Shown here piece by piece: positions 26,072-33,822 of a DNA stretch of 64,000 nt. Position numbers and translations under genes: made by a program. Source of the stretch: Candidatus Poribacteria bacterium (lineage in GTDB: Bacteria > Poribacteria > WGA-4E > JAJDTR01); the NCBI GenBank assembly GCA_022827055.1, contig JAJDTR010000164.1, forward strand, positions 1 to 64,000, in the 5' to 3' direction. The notes beneath the pieces were generated by a model. That model was not told the DNA's origin. It was given only the letters and a program-made list of their open reading frames with translations, and searched no databases. Position 1 is the first letter of the stretch; every line of letters begins with the position of its first letter.

Positions 26072-26859
26072 TAACTCTCCGTCATATCTTGTTCGTGGCT
26101 CGTTTGCCGTTGATTCCTCATTGATTTGGGCAACTCGTCCCATGTCCGTCCCTGAAGTTCACGTCCTGCTCTTTTTTTGTTTATCCCTCCCCACTGTTTG
26201 AAGAAAAACGGTACGCCGGACGTTTTACAATTATCTCGAAGTTGCAGCACCCATTCTTCCTTCATCGGTCTTGCTCCAGGACCGGACTCGCCTCCAACAA
26301 TCACCCAGTCGATCCCCGAAAGTTCCAAGTCTGGAAGCGGACCAAGTAAAGGCTCAAGCGAGAGAAATTTAACCTTCGCGCCGGCTTTACGTAAACAGTC
26401 AATGCGTGGCGTATAATCCGGATTTTCAACGCTAACGCCCATCCACACATTGTCTGGCCAGTCAATTTCAGGGCTGAGTTCCTCAAGGCGTTCTGCACGT
26501 TTGGTCAAAACTTGAAATTGGTGCCAGTCGGAACGCCTCATAACATCAAAGATTTGTCGAATATATTGAGGCGACACAGCCTCGTGGAATAAATCGCTCA
26601 TGGAATTGACGAAAATCAATTTAGGCTTTTTCCATTTCAACGGCTGTTCTAGGAGGTGTGGTACATGCTTAATACGATTTGTCCAGCGAGGTCCGGCCTT
26701 CGTTTGAATGGCAAGCCCCTCATAAGCTAAACCTTTTCCGGCGAATCGTTGGGCGATACGTTCCGCGTAGCAGAAACGGCAGCCATCCGAAACACGTGCA
26801 CAGCCGCGCACCGGATTCCATGTTGATTCGGTCCACTCTATCTTTGATTCCGATGCCAT
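26071..26859 (-). CDS. DUF5131 / phage Gp37-Gp68 family protein (radical-SAM-like)
   Basis: 262 aa. The N-terminus SKIEWTESTWNPVRGC and cysteine set C20-x6-C27-x2-C30 (DGCRFCYAER) are the hallmarks of the Gp37/Gp68 (PF07505) family, first named from phage and found in many bacterial mobile regions. C-terminal GGESGPGARPMKEEWVLQLRD and FFFKQWGG are also family motifs. An iron-sulfur cluster and SAM-like chemistry are presumed; the reaction is unknown. Its TAA stop overlaps the ATG of the Rieske-GltB gene by one base, so the two are probably co-translated. Confidence 0.87.
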   Translation of the reverse strand: MASESKIEWTESTWNPVRGCARVSDGCRFCYAERIAQRFAGKGLAYEGLAIQTKAGPRWTNRIKHVPHLLEQPLKWKKPKLIFVNSMSDLFHEAVSPQYIRQIFDVMRRSDWHQFQVLTKRAERLEELSPEIDWPDNVWMGVSVENPDYTPRIDCLRKAGAKVKFLSLEPLLGPLPDLELSGIDWVIVGGESGPGARPMKEEWVLQLRDNCKTSGVPFFFKQWGGINKKRAGRELQGRTWDELPKSMRNQRQTSHEQDMTES

Positions 26860-26954
26860 TATTCTTACGCTTTCAAGATGTCTTGCGCAATTTTTACAGC
26901 AGTTGAAGCTCCCTTAGGGTTCCCCGCTACAAAACAGAGCAGGTACAATGGATT

Positions 26955-26983
26955 ATTATGTCTGGATCAAAAATTCATTCCAA
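26955..26983 (-). promoter_or_regulatory. Possible promoter for the DUF5131-Rieske/GltB pair
   Basis: Minus-strand TTGGAA (26983-26978), 17-bp spacer, CATAAT (26960-26955), about 95 bp upstream of the ATG. A moderate match only. The rest of 26860-27133 shows no gene. Confidence 0.3.
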
Positions 26984-27133
26984 CCTCCGGTATATACTGT
27001 AGAATTATCCAGTCAATCAACAATTGACTACCATTCATGGCCATATAGCTAACCGATTCTCTAATCTTAATTTCAGAATTCATCGTGGCTTGAACCAACC
27101 TGCAATGTGTTAACTTGCTTTTCTTAGTTTGGT

Positions 27134-27733
27134 CTATGGAGGAATTATCGCGTTTACTCTCTCCGCCATGTTCCGAATCTCAGGATTGGAAGACATTTGC
27201 AGTGCCACGTCGTCTCCAAGATTGCGGAGGGCAGCCTTTGCAGAATTGACACGAGCACTCTTCTCTGAGCTAAACACAATGCCGTGAGCCGAAGCGTTTC
27301 CTCTCCCTGACGCTTTCACTAGGGCGATTTCCACCATTGCGGGATCATAACAGTTCAGTTCGACGCTTATGGTGCGGCTTGCTTCACTCTGATTCAGCAA
27401 ACCATTTCCTTCGAATTTGCTAGAGCCGTCCATATTCCCAAATTGTACAACGACGGCGAGGCTCAACTGTTCATCGGCAATAGACGCTCGTGTTGGATAT
27501 GAATCCAACACCTCAACAGAGGTGAAAATGCCTTGAATTGATCTGGTAAGATTAGACACAAGGTCTTCACCCAACTGTAAATCGCCTTCATTATCCGCAA
27601 GCATTAAATTTCGCGTGTTTTCAGCGAAAAAAAGACCAACCCGCAAATCCATCCGATCCGAATTTTCGGCACATCCGGCGACGACAACAGTTGCAACGAA
27701 AGTGAGCAGAATGCCACGGTAAAAACCAAACAT
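27134..27733 (-). CDS. Uncharacterised lipoprotein
   Basis: 199 aa with a lipoprotein signal: MFGFYRGILLTFVATVVVAGC, lipobox VVAGC with lipidated Cys21. The mature part has no motif I recognise; it alternates short beta and helix-like stretches (DLRVGLFFAENTRNLML..., RTISVELNCYDPAMVEIALVKA). That pattern and the size are reminiscent of membrane-anchored assembly or penicillin-binding-protein activator-like proteins, but this is only an impression. AAAGGA lies about 12 nt before the ATG. It stands alone on the minus strand, 116 bp after the DUF457 gene. Confidence 0.75.
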   Translation of the reverse strand: MFGFYRGILLTFVATVVVAGCAENSDRMDLRVGLFFAENTRNLMLADNEGDLQLGEDLVSNLTRSIQGIFTSVEVLDSYPTRASIADEQLSLAVVVQFGNMDGSSKFEGNGLLNQSEASRTISVELNCYDPAMVEIALVKASGRGNASAHGIVFSSEKSARVNSAKAALRNLGDDVALQMSSNPEIRNMAERVNAIIPP

Positions 27734-27849
27734 AATCTTTCGTGTCCTTTCGAGTGTGAAAATTGAGTTTGAATACTGGAAAAAACTCTGATTCCGCTAC
27801 CTGAATAAGCCGAATTCAAAGCACTTTCGTTTGGCAACTGCTACCGAGA

Positions 27850-28419
27850 TCACGCCCTCGCCCGCCGCGCTTTCCGAGAGCGTAAGAGAATACCGTCCAA
27901 ATGCAGATGTGTCGCATACCCAATCAAACTCGCCGTGTAGAATGGGAATCCGGACCGAATGAAATTCAAATTATGCGACGACTTCAAGTTGTCGAGATCG
28001 ACCGCAGCCCCCTTGAAATAAAATGGCAGTACGAGAAATACGGTAGGCAAAAGCAACATCGTTAGCCGCGAATGCGTCCAGCCGCGGTGCTTGCCGAGGA
28101 GCGGTAACATGGAAAAAATCCCTAAAACTGCCGATTGGAGGTACTGCTTTCGAAGAATCAGTATGACGCTGAATATGAGGAAAATCCGATAAAAGATCTG
28201 CTGACTCCGGCTCTTGATGTCTACGTCTGGCCAAAGTCCCGAGAGCACCGCAACCACAAAACACGCTCCAATGCTCCATAGATTGAAAGGGATGGTGGGA
28301 TTCCGCTCAAGCGGTACATGCATCGTAACCTGACCGAAGAGCGAGGCGCCGAATGAAAGGGCGAAAAACAGCGTGTAGGAAACTAGCCCGCCGATGTAAT
28401 GTTCGCGGAACATGCTCAT
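27850..28419 (-). CDS. DUF457-type membrane-bound metal-dependent hydrolase
   Basis: 189 aa with about four transmembrane segments (residues about 8-28, 45-62, 75-92, 120-138). Conserved polar motifs sit between them: LWPDVDIKSRS, KHRGWTHS and YATHLHLDG, the Asp and His pattern of the YdjM/DUF457 family of inner-membrane putative metal hydrolases. Its biochemical function is unknown across the family. It begins 9 bp after the MazG-like gene, so both are probably one transcript from the promoter at 28845-28873. Confidence 0.83.
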   Translation of the reverse strand: MSMFREHYIGGLVSYTLFFALSFGASLFGQVTMHVPLERNPTIPFNLWSIGACFVVAVLSGLWPDVDIKSRSQQIFYRIFLIFSVILILRKQYLQSAVLGIFSMLPLLGKHRGWTHSRLTMLLLPTVFLVLPFYFKGAAVDLDNLKSSHNLNFIRSGFPFYTASLIGYATHLHLDGILLRSRKARRARA

Positions 28420-28428
28420 AATGGGAAC

Positions 28429-28782
28429 CTAACTCTTGGCGGTTTTTCCCAGAAAGAGTTTCGCGTTCTTACGATGTCGAATCTTGTCTCGCTTGGTCTT
28501 CTTCTCGATTGATTTACGGAATGCCTCCTCCAAATCCACCCCCGTTTGATTCGCCAAACAGATGAGCACGAACAGCACATCCGCCATCTCCTCAGCCAAG
28601 TTGACCGACTTATCAGATTCCTTGTAGCTCTGATCGCCGTACTCACGTGCCATGACTCGCGCCAACTCGCCCACCTCCTCCATTAAGATGGCAACATTCG
28701 TCAACTCGGAGAAATATCGGATGCCGATGGTTTGAATCCATTCATCTACTAATTCTTGGCAATTCTCGAGTGTATACTCCAT
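28429..28782 (-). CDS. Short MazG-like nucleotide pyrophosphohydrolase
   Basis: 117 aa from ATG 28782, a single all-alpha NTP pyrophosphohydrolase domain. The metal-binding pattern is ILMEEVGELARVMAREYGD followed by LAEEMADVLFVLICLANQ (E-x-x-E plus E-x-x-D). Such small MazG-type enzymes clean up non-canonical nucleotides. A longer frame starts at GTG 28830, but that is only about 8 nt after the predicted transcription start; GAGGA near ATG 28782 is the better ribosome site. Encoded back to back with full-length mazG. Confidence 0.85.
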   Translation of the reverse strand: MEYTLENCQELVDEWIQTIGIRYFSELTNVAILMEEVGELARVMAREYGDQSYKESDKSVNLAEEMADVLFVLICLANQTGVDLEEAFRKSIEKKTKRDKIRHRKNAKLFLGKTAKS

Positions 28783-28844
28783 TCCATCCTCTATGAAACT
28801 AGAATCGTAAAATCCGCTCTTTATGAACACTCCTGCCCTAGCGA

Positions 28845-28873
28845 ATCATATCACCGAGTCCCTAGCCTGTCAA
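28845..28873 (-). promoter_or_regulatory. Sigma70 promoter for the short MazG-like / DUF457 operon
   Basis: Minus-strand TTGACA (28873-28868), 17-bp spacer, TATGAT (28850-28845). Predicted start near 28838. Confidence 0.65.
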
Positions 28874-28885
28874 AGGTTTTCCGAC

Positions 28886-28914
28886 TTGACAGACACTAGC
28901 AGCGATAGTAAACT
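28886..28914 (+). promoter_or_regulatory. Sigma70 promoter for mazG
   Basis: Plus-strand TTGACA (28886-28891), 17-bp spacer, TAAACT (28909-28914), 45 bp before the mazG ATG. Its -35 is only 12 bp from the divergent -35, so the two promoters could compete or share a regulator. Confidence 0.55.
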
Positions 28915-28958
28915 AACCCCGCAATTCTCAACACCCCATCCATGAGGATAGTTTCATT

Positions 28959-29753
28959 ATGCGCAAAGGACCTTTCGATCAACTGGTGCAAGTTTTTGCC
29001 GCGCTGCGAAGTGAAAACGGTTGCCCCTGGGACCGCGAACAGACTCACGAATCGATCAAACCCGATCTCATCGAAGAAACTTACGAAGTTATCGAAGCCA
29101 TCGATGCTCGCGATACACCGAAACTCCGGGAAGAGCTAGGCGATCTTCTCGGCAATGTCATGCTGCACGCACAAATCGCGAGAGATGAGGGAGAATTTGA
29201 TATCAACGATATCATTACGATACTTATGGAAAAACTCATTCGCCGCCACCCGCACGTTTTCGGTGACGAGGACGCGAACGATGCCGATCAAGTCCTAAAA
29301 AATTGGGAACAAATCAAGCGAAGCGAGTCTGGCTACGAAGATCGTGAATCCGTCCTTGACGGAGTTCCCGACCACCTGCCGAGCCTGCAACGAGCACAGA
29401 AAATTCAGCGTAAAGCCGCACGTGTGGGATTTGACTGGAACGAGGTTTCAGACGTGCTCCCGAAAATCGACGAAGAAATTGCGGAGTTGAAAGCGAGCAT
29501 CCAAGAGAATGACCGTGAAGAAATTGAATTGGAAATCGGCGATCTACTTTTTTCGATTGTCAATCTGTGTCGATTTTTAGATGTTCGAGCGGAGGAGGCA
29601 CTCCGTAAGGCAAATCGCAAGTTTGTCCGTCGTTTCAAGGCGATGGAGAAGGAATTGGAACGTCGCGGCGATTCATTCAAGGATTACGATTTGGCAGGCC
29701 TCGACGAAATTTGGGACAGGGCGAAGGAGTCAGAGGTTGAGGTCAAGTCATAA
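28959..29753 (+). CDS. mazG: Nucleoside triphosphate pyrophosphohydrolase MazG
   Basis: 264 aa, the two-domain length of E. coli-type MazG. N-terminal domain: CPWDREQTHESIKPDLIEETYEV, then REELGDLLGNVMLHAQIA with the metal-binding EExxE and ELGD motifs, and HPHVFGD. The C-terminal repeat has KIDEEIAELK and EIGDLLFSIVNLCRFL, so both domains keep catalytic acidic residues. It hydrolyses NTPs to NMP and pyrophosphate, preventing misincorporation and modulating ppGpp signals in some bacteria. A PAP2 phosphatase overlaps its 3' end. Confidence 0.92.
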   Translation: MRKGPFDQLVQVFAALRSENGCPWDREQTHESIKPDLIEETYEVIEAIDARDTPKLREELGDLLGNVMLHAQIARDEGEFDINDIITILMEKLIRRHPHVFGDEDANDADQVLKNWEQIKRSESGYEDRESVLDGVPDHLPSLQRAQKIQRKAARVGFDWNEVSDVLPKIDEEIAELKASIQENDREEIELEIGDLLFSIVNLCRFLDVRAEEALRKANRKFVRRFKAMEKELERRGDSFKDYDLAGLDEIWDRAKESEVEVKS

Positions 29754-30372
29754 CAAATCTGCACCGTTTTCGCGACGGGAAGTTTATCGATTCCGCATCA
29801 TTTGGGGATGGTTAGCCTTCGTTATCACTGGACTTTCAACCCCATTAGATGCGTCCGCCGAGAACCTCCTCTCACGTTCGGATCAAGAGATTTTCGATGC
29901 TATCTACGATGCCCCGCCGCAACGTCAACCACTAGGCACAGTCATGGACGTAGTCACGGAATTTGGCGATCCCAAGGCGATGATGGGGCTTTCGATTCTT
30001 CTCATGGCATACGGAGATGACAAACCGCGAGAAACCGGCAGACTACTTTCCTCGACTTTTATAGCGGGCGGCCTGGTAGTGCTCGGAATAAAGCAGTCGG
30101 TCCGCCGAAAAAGACCACTGGAAGACGAACTTGGCGACCCATCCTTCCCATCCGGGCATACCTCGATAGCCTTTTCCATGGCAACCATACTTGGACACCA
30201 ATATCCAAAGTGGCGGATACCGCTTTATGTTGGCGCCGGCCTGGTCGGGCTGTCTCGAATCTACTTGGGCAGGCACTACGCCTCCGACGTGTTAATGGGC
30301 GCCGCCGTTGGTACAATTTCGGGAACAGTCGTTTGGCGCAACCGAATTACGCTGTTCAGTTGGGAATTTTAG
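29737..30372 (+). CDS. PAP2-family membrane phosphatase
   Basis: 211 aa using TTG 29737. AAGGAG at 29724-29729 lies 7 nt upstream, and the gene overlaps the end of mazG by 17 nt; the long frame to 29581 merely shadows mazG. A signal or anchor segment ([13 protein letters not shown]) is followed by a soluble stretch and the PAP2 signature: KQSVRRKRP (motif 1), SFPSGHTS (motif 2), [20 protein letters not shown] (motif 3). Such enzymes dephosphorylate lipid phosphates such as undecaprenyl pyrophosphate or PgpB substrates at the membrane outer face. Translational coupling to mazG is likely. Confidence 0.85.
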   Translation: MRSSHNKSAPFSRREVYRFRIIWGWLAFVITGLSTPLDASAENLLSRSDQEIFDAIYDAPPQRQPLGTVMDVVTEFGDPKAMMGLSILLMAYGDDKPRETGRLLSSTFIAGGLVVLGIKQSVRRKRPLEDELGDPSFPSGHTSIAFSMATILGHQYPKWRIPLYVGAGLVGLSRIYLGRHYASDVLMGAAVGTISGTVVWRNRITLFSWEF

Positions 30373-30406
30373 ATTAGAATTAATTCTGCGAAAGGGACGC
30401 CTCCTT

Positions 30407-31849
30407 GTGAATACCCCTAACTCCAATATTCGACCGGAGCCAGACCGACTACTGGTTGACATTGCCGAATACGTAGCGAATCGCCCAATTGAAAGCAATC
30501 TCGCTTACGAAACGGCGCGGCATTGCCTGATGGACACCCTCGGATGCGGTTTGCTCGCCCTCAGTTACCCCGAATGTACGAAGCACCTCGGACCGGTTGT
30601 CCCTGGTACTACCGTTCCCAACGGCGCTCGCGTGCCCGGAACGCAGTACGTGTTGGACCCGGTTCAAGCCGCGTTCAATATTGGGTGCATGATTCGCTGG
30701 CTGGACTACAACGATACGTGGCTCGCTGCAGAGTGGGGACACCCGTCCGATAACCTCGGAGGAATCCTCGCGGTGGCGGATTATTTGAGTCTCAGAAACG
30801 TTGCTATTGGACACTCTCCGTTTGTGATGCGCGATGTATTGACCGCCATGATCAAAGCACACGAAATTCAAGGCGTGCTTGCATTGGAAAACAGCCTCAA
30901 CCGAGTTGGATTGGATCATGTTCACTTTGTGAAAGTTGCTTCAACAGCCGTTATAACCAAAATGCTAGGCGGTAGTGTTGATGAAATCGTGAACGCACTT
31001 TCGAACGCATTCGCTGACGGCGGCAGTTTGCGGGTCTATCGACACGCTCCGAATACCGGAACGCGAAAATCATGGGCGGCAGGCGATGCGACAAGTCGCG
31101 CTGTAAGGATGGGGTTAATGGCAATCAAGGGAGAAATGGGATATCCCTCAGCCCTTTCCGCAGACACATGGGGATTCGAGGATGTACTGTTTAAGGGCAA
31201 CGCTCTTGTCTGCAAACAACCCTACGAATCTTATGTAATGGAGCACGTCCTTTTCAAAATCTCATTTCCTGCCGAATTCCATGCGCAGACTGCCGTAGAA
31301 TGTGCTTTCGAATTACATGAGCAAGTTTGCAATCGCCTTGATGAGGTCGAAAAAATCACGATTACGACACATGAATCCGCGATTCGCATTATTGATAAAA
31401 CCGGTCCGCTGCATAACCCGGCGGATCGAGATCATTGTATTCAGTATATGGTGGCGATAGGATTGATATTCGGGAAATTAACGGCTGAACACTATGAAGA
31501 TGACGTAGCGGCAGATCCGCGTATAGACACCCTGAGAGAAAAGATGGAAACCGTTGAGGATCCGCGCTACAGTCGAGACTATCTTGACCCTGACAAACGG
31601 TCAATTGCGAATGCGCTTCAGGTTCACTTCAAAGATGGATCTGCCAGCGAGAAAATCGCCGTCGAGTATCCGATAGGTCACCGCCGGCGCCGCGCTGAAG
31701 GGATATCGCTGCTGGAAGAAAAGTTCGCCAAGAATCTGGCATCGCGCTTCCCGGAAAGACGGGTAAAAGCGATTATAGAACTTTGTAACGACCAGAAGCG
31801 ACTAGAGGCGATTCCTGTCAACGAATTCATGGAGATGTTGGTCATCTAA
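30407..31849 (+). CDS. MmgE/PrpD family protein (2-methylcitrate dehydratase-like)
   Basis: 480 aa from GTG 30407; the frame opens at 30308 but overlaps the PAP2 gene, and the shorter form starts where PrpD homologs do. MmgE/PrpD signature: IAEYVANRP..., [14 protein letters not shown], the active-site-like [21 protein letters not shown], and KVASTAV. PrpD dehydrates 2-methylcitrate in propionate use, and this family also includes cis-aconitate decarboxylase-like and isomerase members. No prpB or prpC is nearby, so the substrate is open. A GGGA-type ribosome site is weak. Confidence 0.87.
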   Translation: MNTPNSNIRPEPDRLLVDIAEYVANRPIESNLAYETARHCLMDTLGCGLLALSYPECTKHLGPVVPGTTVPNGARVPGTQYVLDPVQAAFNIGCMIRWLDYNDTWLAAEWGHPSDNLGGILAVADYLSLRNVAIGHSPFVMRDVLTAMIKAHEIQGVLALENSLNRVGLDHVHFVKVASTAVITKMLGGSVDEIVNALSNAFADGGSLRVYRHAPNTGTRKSWAAGDATSRAVRMGLMAIKGEMGYPSALSADTWGFEDVLFKGNALVCKQPYESYVMEHVLFKISFPAEFHAQTAVECAFELHEQVCNRLDEVEKITITTHESAIRIIDKTGPLHNPADRDHCIQYMVAIGLIFGKLTAEHYEDDVAADPRIDTLREKMETVEDPRYSRDYLDPDKRSIANALQVHFKDGSASEKIAVEYPIGHRRRRAEGISLLEEKFAKNLASRFPERRVKAIIELCNDQKRLEAIPVNEFMEMLVI

Positions 31850-31872
31850 TCCACTTGAAGGAGAAAACGCCA

Positions 31873-32649
31873 ATGGAAAGCATTGAACTCTTGTCAGGTC
31901 ATACGATGCCCGCTTTGGGATTGGGCACGTGGGAGTTGCGAAATCAACAATGCAAGACTGTGGTCAAACAGGCCGTTGAAATGGGATACACTCATATTGA
32001 CACGGCATGGATGTACGCGAATCAGCGTGAGATCGGTGAAGCACTCAAAGAGATCGGAGCGAAACGCGAGGAATTGTTCATAACCACGAAAATCTGGTAT
32101 ACACACATGGAACGCGACCAAGTGCTATCACAGTGCGATGAATGCCTGAATCATCTACAGATGGAGCACGTAGACCTTTTGCTTATCCACTCACCGAACC
32201 ATAACGTGCCGTATGAAGAAACGCTTGGCGCCTTCAAAGAGATATTTGATGCTGGCAAAGCCAAGAGTATCGGTATCAGCAACTTCGACAGCGACCAAGT
32301 CGATCGAGCGCGAAACGCGTCCGCGGTGCCTATCAGCGCGAACCAAGTGGAATACAACGTCCACCGCAATCGAGAGGAGCTGTTGCGGCACTGCACGAAA
32401 CATCGCATACACGTTACCGCCCACCGCCCATTGGCAAAAGGGAAAATCGGAGACGAACGCCTCCTGAACGATATAGCCAATCGACACGGCAAGACTGGAG
32501 CGCAAGTTGCCATGCGTTGGCTGTTGCAGAAGGGAATCAGCGTTATCCCCAAGTCCGGTTCGAGAGAACACTTGGAAGAAAACCTTGACCTATTCGGTTG
32601 GGAGCTTAGCGCCGAAGAAATGAAACAGATTGATAATCTTAGCGGGTGA
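31873..32649 (+). CDS. Aldo/keto reductase
   Basis: 258 aa from ATG 31873, 9 nt after AAGGAG (the TTG at 31855 overlaps that site and is rejected). TIM-barrel AKR with the catalytic tetrad visible: Asp and Tyr in HIDTAWMYANQ, Lys in ITTKIW, His in LLLIHSP. NADPH-binding IPKSGSREHLEENLDLFGWELSAEEM is at the C-terminus. It reduces aldehydes or ketones of sugars or small metabolites. It follows the PrpD-like gene by 23 bp, so likely one operon. Confidence 0.9.
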   Translation: MESIELLSGHTMPALGLGTWELRNQQCKTVVKQAVEMGYTHIDTAWMYANQREIGEALKEIGAKREELFITTKIWYTHMERDQVLSQCDECLNHLQMEHVDLLLIHSPNHNVPYEETLGAFKEIFDAGKAKSIGISNFDSDQVDRARNASAVPISANQVEYNVHRNREELLRHCTKHRIHVTAHRPLAKGKIGDERLLNDIANRHGKTGAQVAMRWLLQKGISVIPKSGSREHLEENLDLFGWELSAEEMKQIDNLSG

Positions 32650-32949
32650 GGGTCTGAATAAGGAGCAATCAAGCGACCGAATGCGATAAAATTTCCATGA
32701 AAATCACCTGCATACCAGGTCTTGTGCCTTTAAATATCTATAGTGAAAAGACCTATACCCCACACCCGAAACTTGGTAGACGGGGCATCTTTCTCCGCTT
32801 CGGAGAGGCCTGATATAGGCCGCTAATGCACCGCCAATTTAAAATATCGCATTAACCTGGCATTTTTGAATAAACAACGTATTATGTGGGAATCTAGGAA
32901 GGAAGTGGCTTCCTTGCTACCATAATGGCAGGTATCCCGCGAAATTTCT
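32650..32949. other. Spacer with small palindromes and a weak promoter
   Basis: No gene. A fragment of the family A repeat (CTGAATAAGGAGCAATCAAGCGACC) is split across 32653-32680, and a TCTCCG-CTT-CGGAGA hairpin lies near 32793-32807. A weak promoter (CTGGCA 32857, 17 bp, TATTAT 32880-32885) could serve the next gene. Confidence 0.45.
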
Positions 32950-33747
32950 ATGAGAATATTAATTACGGGACATGAGGGCTTCGTTGGACGAAACCTCAAG
33001 GAGGCACTTGAAAACCATCATAAGATTCTGACCCTTGAAAAGAGTGAGTCATTCGACGATTGGAAAGATAAATTGCAGGCTGTTGTATCCGAACCAGTTG
33101 ATGTCATTGTTCACGCCGGCGCGATATCTAGTACCCAGTACCAACATCCCGACATTTTCTTGTGGAACGCTCAAGCGACGAAGCACCTGTTCGAGAGGGC
33201 GATGCTAAAATCAAGGTCTCCTTATTTCATATTCTTTTCGACATTTTTGGTCGCAGAGGCGGAGAAGGATCCGCATCAGGTCAGTTATTACACCTGGTCA
33301 AAGTTATTCGCCGAACAGTATATCAAGAACAATGAATGGGACGCCCACAATTGGTGTATCTTGAGGCCCAGCGTAATGTGGGGAGACGAATCTGGATGTG
33401 TCGGTGATAGATCGATTCCGTACCTTCTAGCCAGTCGGGAGTTGGAACATCTGTACTCCGATTGGGGACGAGATTATGTGCATGTCACCGATGTTGTTGA
33501 TGCGGTTCGAACCTGTATCAAAACTCAACTTCAAGGGATTTTTGATTTGGCGACGGGAACCGTGACAACAAACAGAGAACTTGCCTCTTTAGTGAAATGG
33601 AAAGATTATCGTGTAGTGGATAACACCGCCGATGTTGAACATAAATACCCCCTACACCACATTTCTCCACAGGAAAACGTGATACCAGGATGGACCCCGA
33701 TCATTAAAATCGAGGAAGAATTGCCAAGGTTATGCCAAAGTTTCTAA
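32950..33747 (+). CDS. NAD-dependent epimerase/dehydratase
   Basis: 265 aa extended SDR. The dinucleotide motif ILITGHEGFVGRNL (GxxGxxG) is at the N-terminus; the active-site YxxxK is seen as YYTWSKLFAEQY, with a Ser/Thr triad residue in FFSTFLVAEA. The C-terminal part is short compared with sugar-nucleotide epimerases (about 310-340 aa). It probably acts on a nucleotide sugar or free sugar; identity unknown. It is convergent with the big NTase-DUF89 gene, with 75 bp between stops. Confidence 0.87.
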   Translation: MRILITGHEGFVGRNLKEALENHHKILTLEKSESFDDWKDKLQAVVSEPVDVIVHAGAISSTQYQHPDIFLWNAQATKHLFERAMLKSRSPYFIFFSTFLVAEAEKDPHQVSYYTWSKLFAEQYIKNNEWDAHNWCILRPSVMWGDESGCVGDRSIPYLLASRELEHLYSDWGRDYVHVTDVVDAVRTCIKTQLQGIFDLATGTVTTNRELASLVKWKDYRVVDNTADVEHKYPLHHISPQENVIPGWTPIIKIEEELPRLCQSF

Positions 33748-33822
33748 GCTCTACCCAGTTCAAATGGTAAATTGGGGGGATGGTTCGTTTGCTTACGTAC
33801 TATTTCGTTCTCAACAATAGAA

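Noticed and set aside
28429-28830. GTG 28830 as start of the short MazG-like gene
   Set aside because: It would leave only about 8 nt of leader after the predicted transcription start and overlaps its own ribosome site; ATG 28782 is better placed.
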